Source: Hirudinaria manillensis (lineage: Eukaryota; Annelida; Clitellata; Hirudinida; Hirudinidae). Taken from it: 64,000 nucleotides of DNA. Below, piece by piece: positions 63,116-64,000 of the stretch. Both the position numbers and the translations under genes were made by a program. Below the pieces are notes generated by a model. It was not told where the DNA came from. It saw only the letters and a list, made by a program, of their open reading frames with translations, and searched no databases. The DNA lies in contig CM067528.1 of NCBI GenBank assembly GCA_034509925.1, positions 1,453,501 through 1,517,500 of the forward strand, read 5' to 3'. Numbering within the stretch: position 1 is the stretch's first letter; every line of letters starts with the position of its first letter.

Positions 63116-63462
63116 CGCAAGAAGAAAAAATGACGAAAATCAACAAAACAGGCAGAGAAATATTCTCAGGGGAAATTACAGAAAAACGATATTTTCAAAC
63201 GTCTTTCAAAAGTCGATGCCCGTTTACCGCCAATGGCATCACTATCATCACCACGGCTAGTATCACTATCATCACTACCAGTACTACCATCGTTATCATC
63301 TCCCGTTCTCTTATCAACCACAACATCATCATCATCATCATCATCACGATAACCTGGAACCCAAAGATATTACGCCAACCTTCACCTTGAATCGGAGACT
63401 TGCAAATACTCCACGTGACTTCATTGACGCCAGACTTGGTAGTCACAGCTGTCACTAATTGG

Positions 63463-63507
63463 AGGACGGACGGACGGATGGACGGACGGATGGATGGATG
63501 GATGGAC

Positions 63508-63538
<31 letters not shown>

Positions 63539-63551
63539 CGAATGGATGGAC

Positions 63552-63582
<31 letters not shown>

Positions 63583-63603
63583 CGAATGGATGGACGGATG
63601 GAT
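63463..63603 (+). repeat. GGAC/GGAT tetranucleotide array
   Basis: About 35 units alternating GGAC and GGAT with GAAT interruptions. Like the ATCC array in the p38 gene but in the other orientation and with GGAC admixture. Confidence 0.9.
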
Positions 63604-64000
63604 TTGTATGTACCCACAGGGAACGAAATGACAGCCGTGTACGGAAATTGGATGTGAAGGACAATTTGTTACGTTTTTTCGGTCATTTTTGTATCTTAAA
63701 AACATCAGTTGTTAATTATTTCACTATTATTTATAATTATTTAATGCCAATTTAAAGTTAATAAATAAATTAAATTAAATAAATAAATATATATATATAT
63801 ATATATTTTTTTTTTATTTATAGATGTTTATATCTTCTTTTTGCAGCTGAGATTGAAAATGTTAAACGCCGACCTTAAAGAAGTTTTTAAATTAATTTCT
63901 AACTTAATTCTCGAAAAATAAAATCTTTTTCTGACGATTTTTTTTTAATGCATTTTTGTTAATTTTTAATAAAAATAGTCGTTAATTGTTGCCTCAGAAA
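63604..64000. other. AT-rich end of window
   Basis: AT-rich, with a TATA run at 63788-63806. No exon, RNA or transposon recognised. Confidence 0.4.

Noticed and set aside
63195-63755. Frames on both strands with HPSIRPS or DGWMDGR repeats
   Set aside because: Same cause: GGAC/GGAT tetranucleotide array.

Overview
The window is AT-rich, intron-rich animal DNA loaded with ATT/AAT, GGAT/CATC, CA and TATAA microsatellites, vertebrate-type TTAGGG interstitial tracts, non-LTR retroelement pieces and Helitron pieces. A complete 12-exon p38 MAP kinase, a peptide-type GPCR, an RGS3-like C2-PDZ protein and a run of eglin-like secreted proteins point to a lophotrochozoan. I favour an annelid, plausibly a leech such as Helobdella, but that is inference from gene content.

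Region 1 (1-33000): a tandem array of ten related small genes, nine on + (the first cut by the window edge) and one on -, plus a lone pseudo-exon at about 5.1 kb. Almost none of this shows as long ORFs because the exons are 38-240 bp. Assembling them by GT/GC-AG signals and intron phase gives a signal-peptide exon followed by two copies of a three-exon module: (i) a W-P-x-L-V or L-x-G-E segment, (ii) a 17-codon helix ending P-x-x-K/E, (iii) a beta-strand exon ending in a P-x-Y/F motif. The pattern fits the potato inhibitor I / eglin c fold (MEROPS family I13, protease inhibitors). Loops where the reactive site should lie differ between copies. One gene has a single module, one has lost a splice acceptor, one has a frameshift, one lacks a signal exon, and five introns use GC donors at the same module position. 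Two segmental duplications (1-2050 with 6166-8200; 8339-11521 with 11941-14950) explain four of the genes.

Region 2 (28868-29950): an intronless C2-PDZ ORF resembling the N-terminal part of RGS3, sitting between the last + and the only - inhibitor-like gene.

Region 3 (34873-44538, -): complete p38 MAPK gene, 359 codons, TGY activation loop, introns full of microsatellites.

Region 4 (44539-56507): mostly non-coding and microsatellite-rich, with a tRNA-Thr(CGU) gene at 46539-46609.

Region 5 (56508-58157, -): intronless rhodopsin-class receptor, FMRFamide-receptor-like.

Region 6 (58160-64000): a 10-bp minisatellite, a degenerate 1.9-kb Helitron with a helicase remnant and a captured retroelement ORF1 piece, then simple repeats to the end. 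The inhibitor-like array is the part I consider most worth study.
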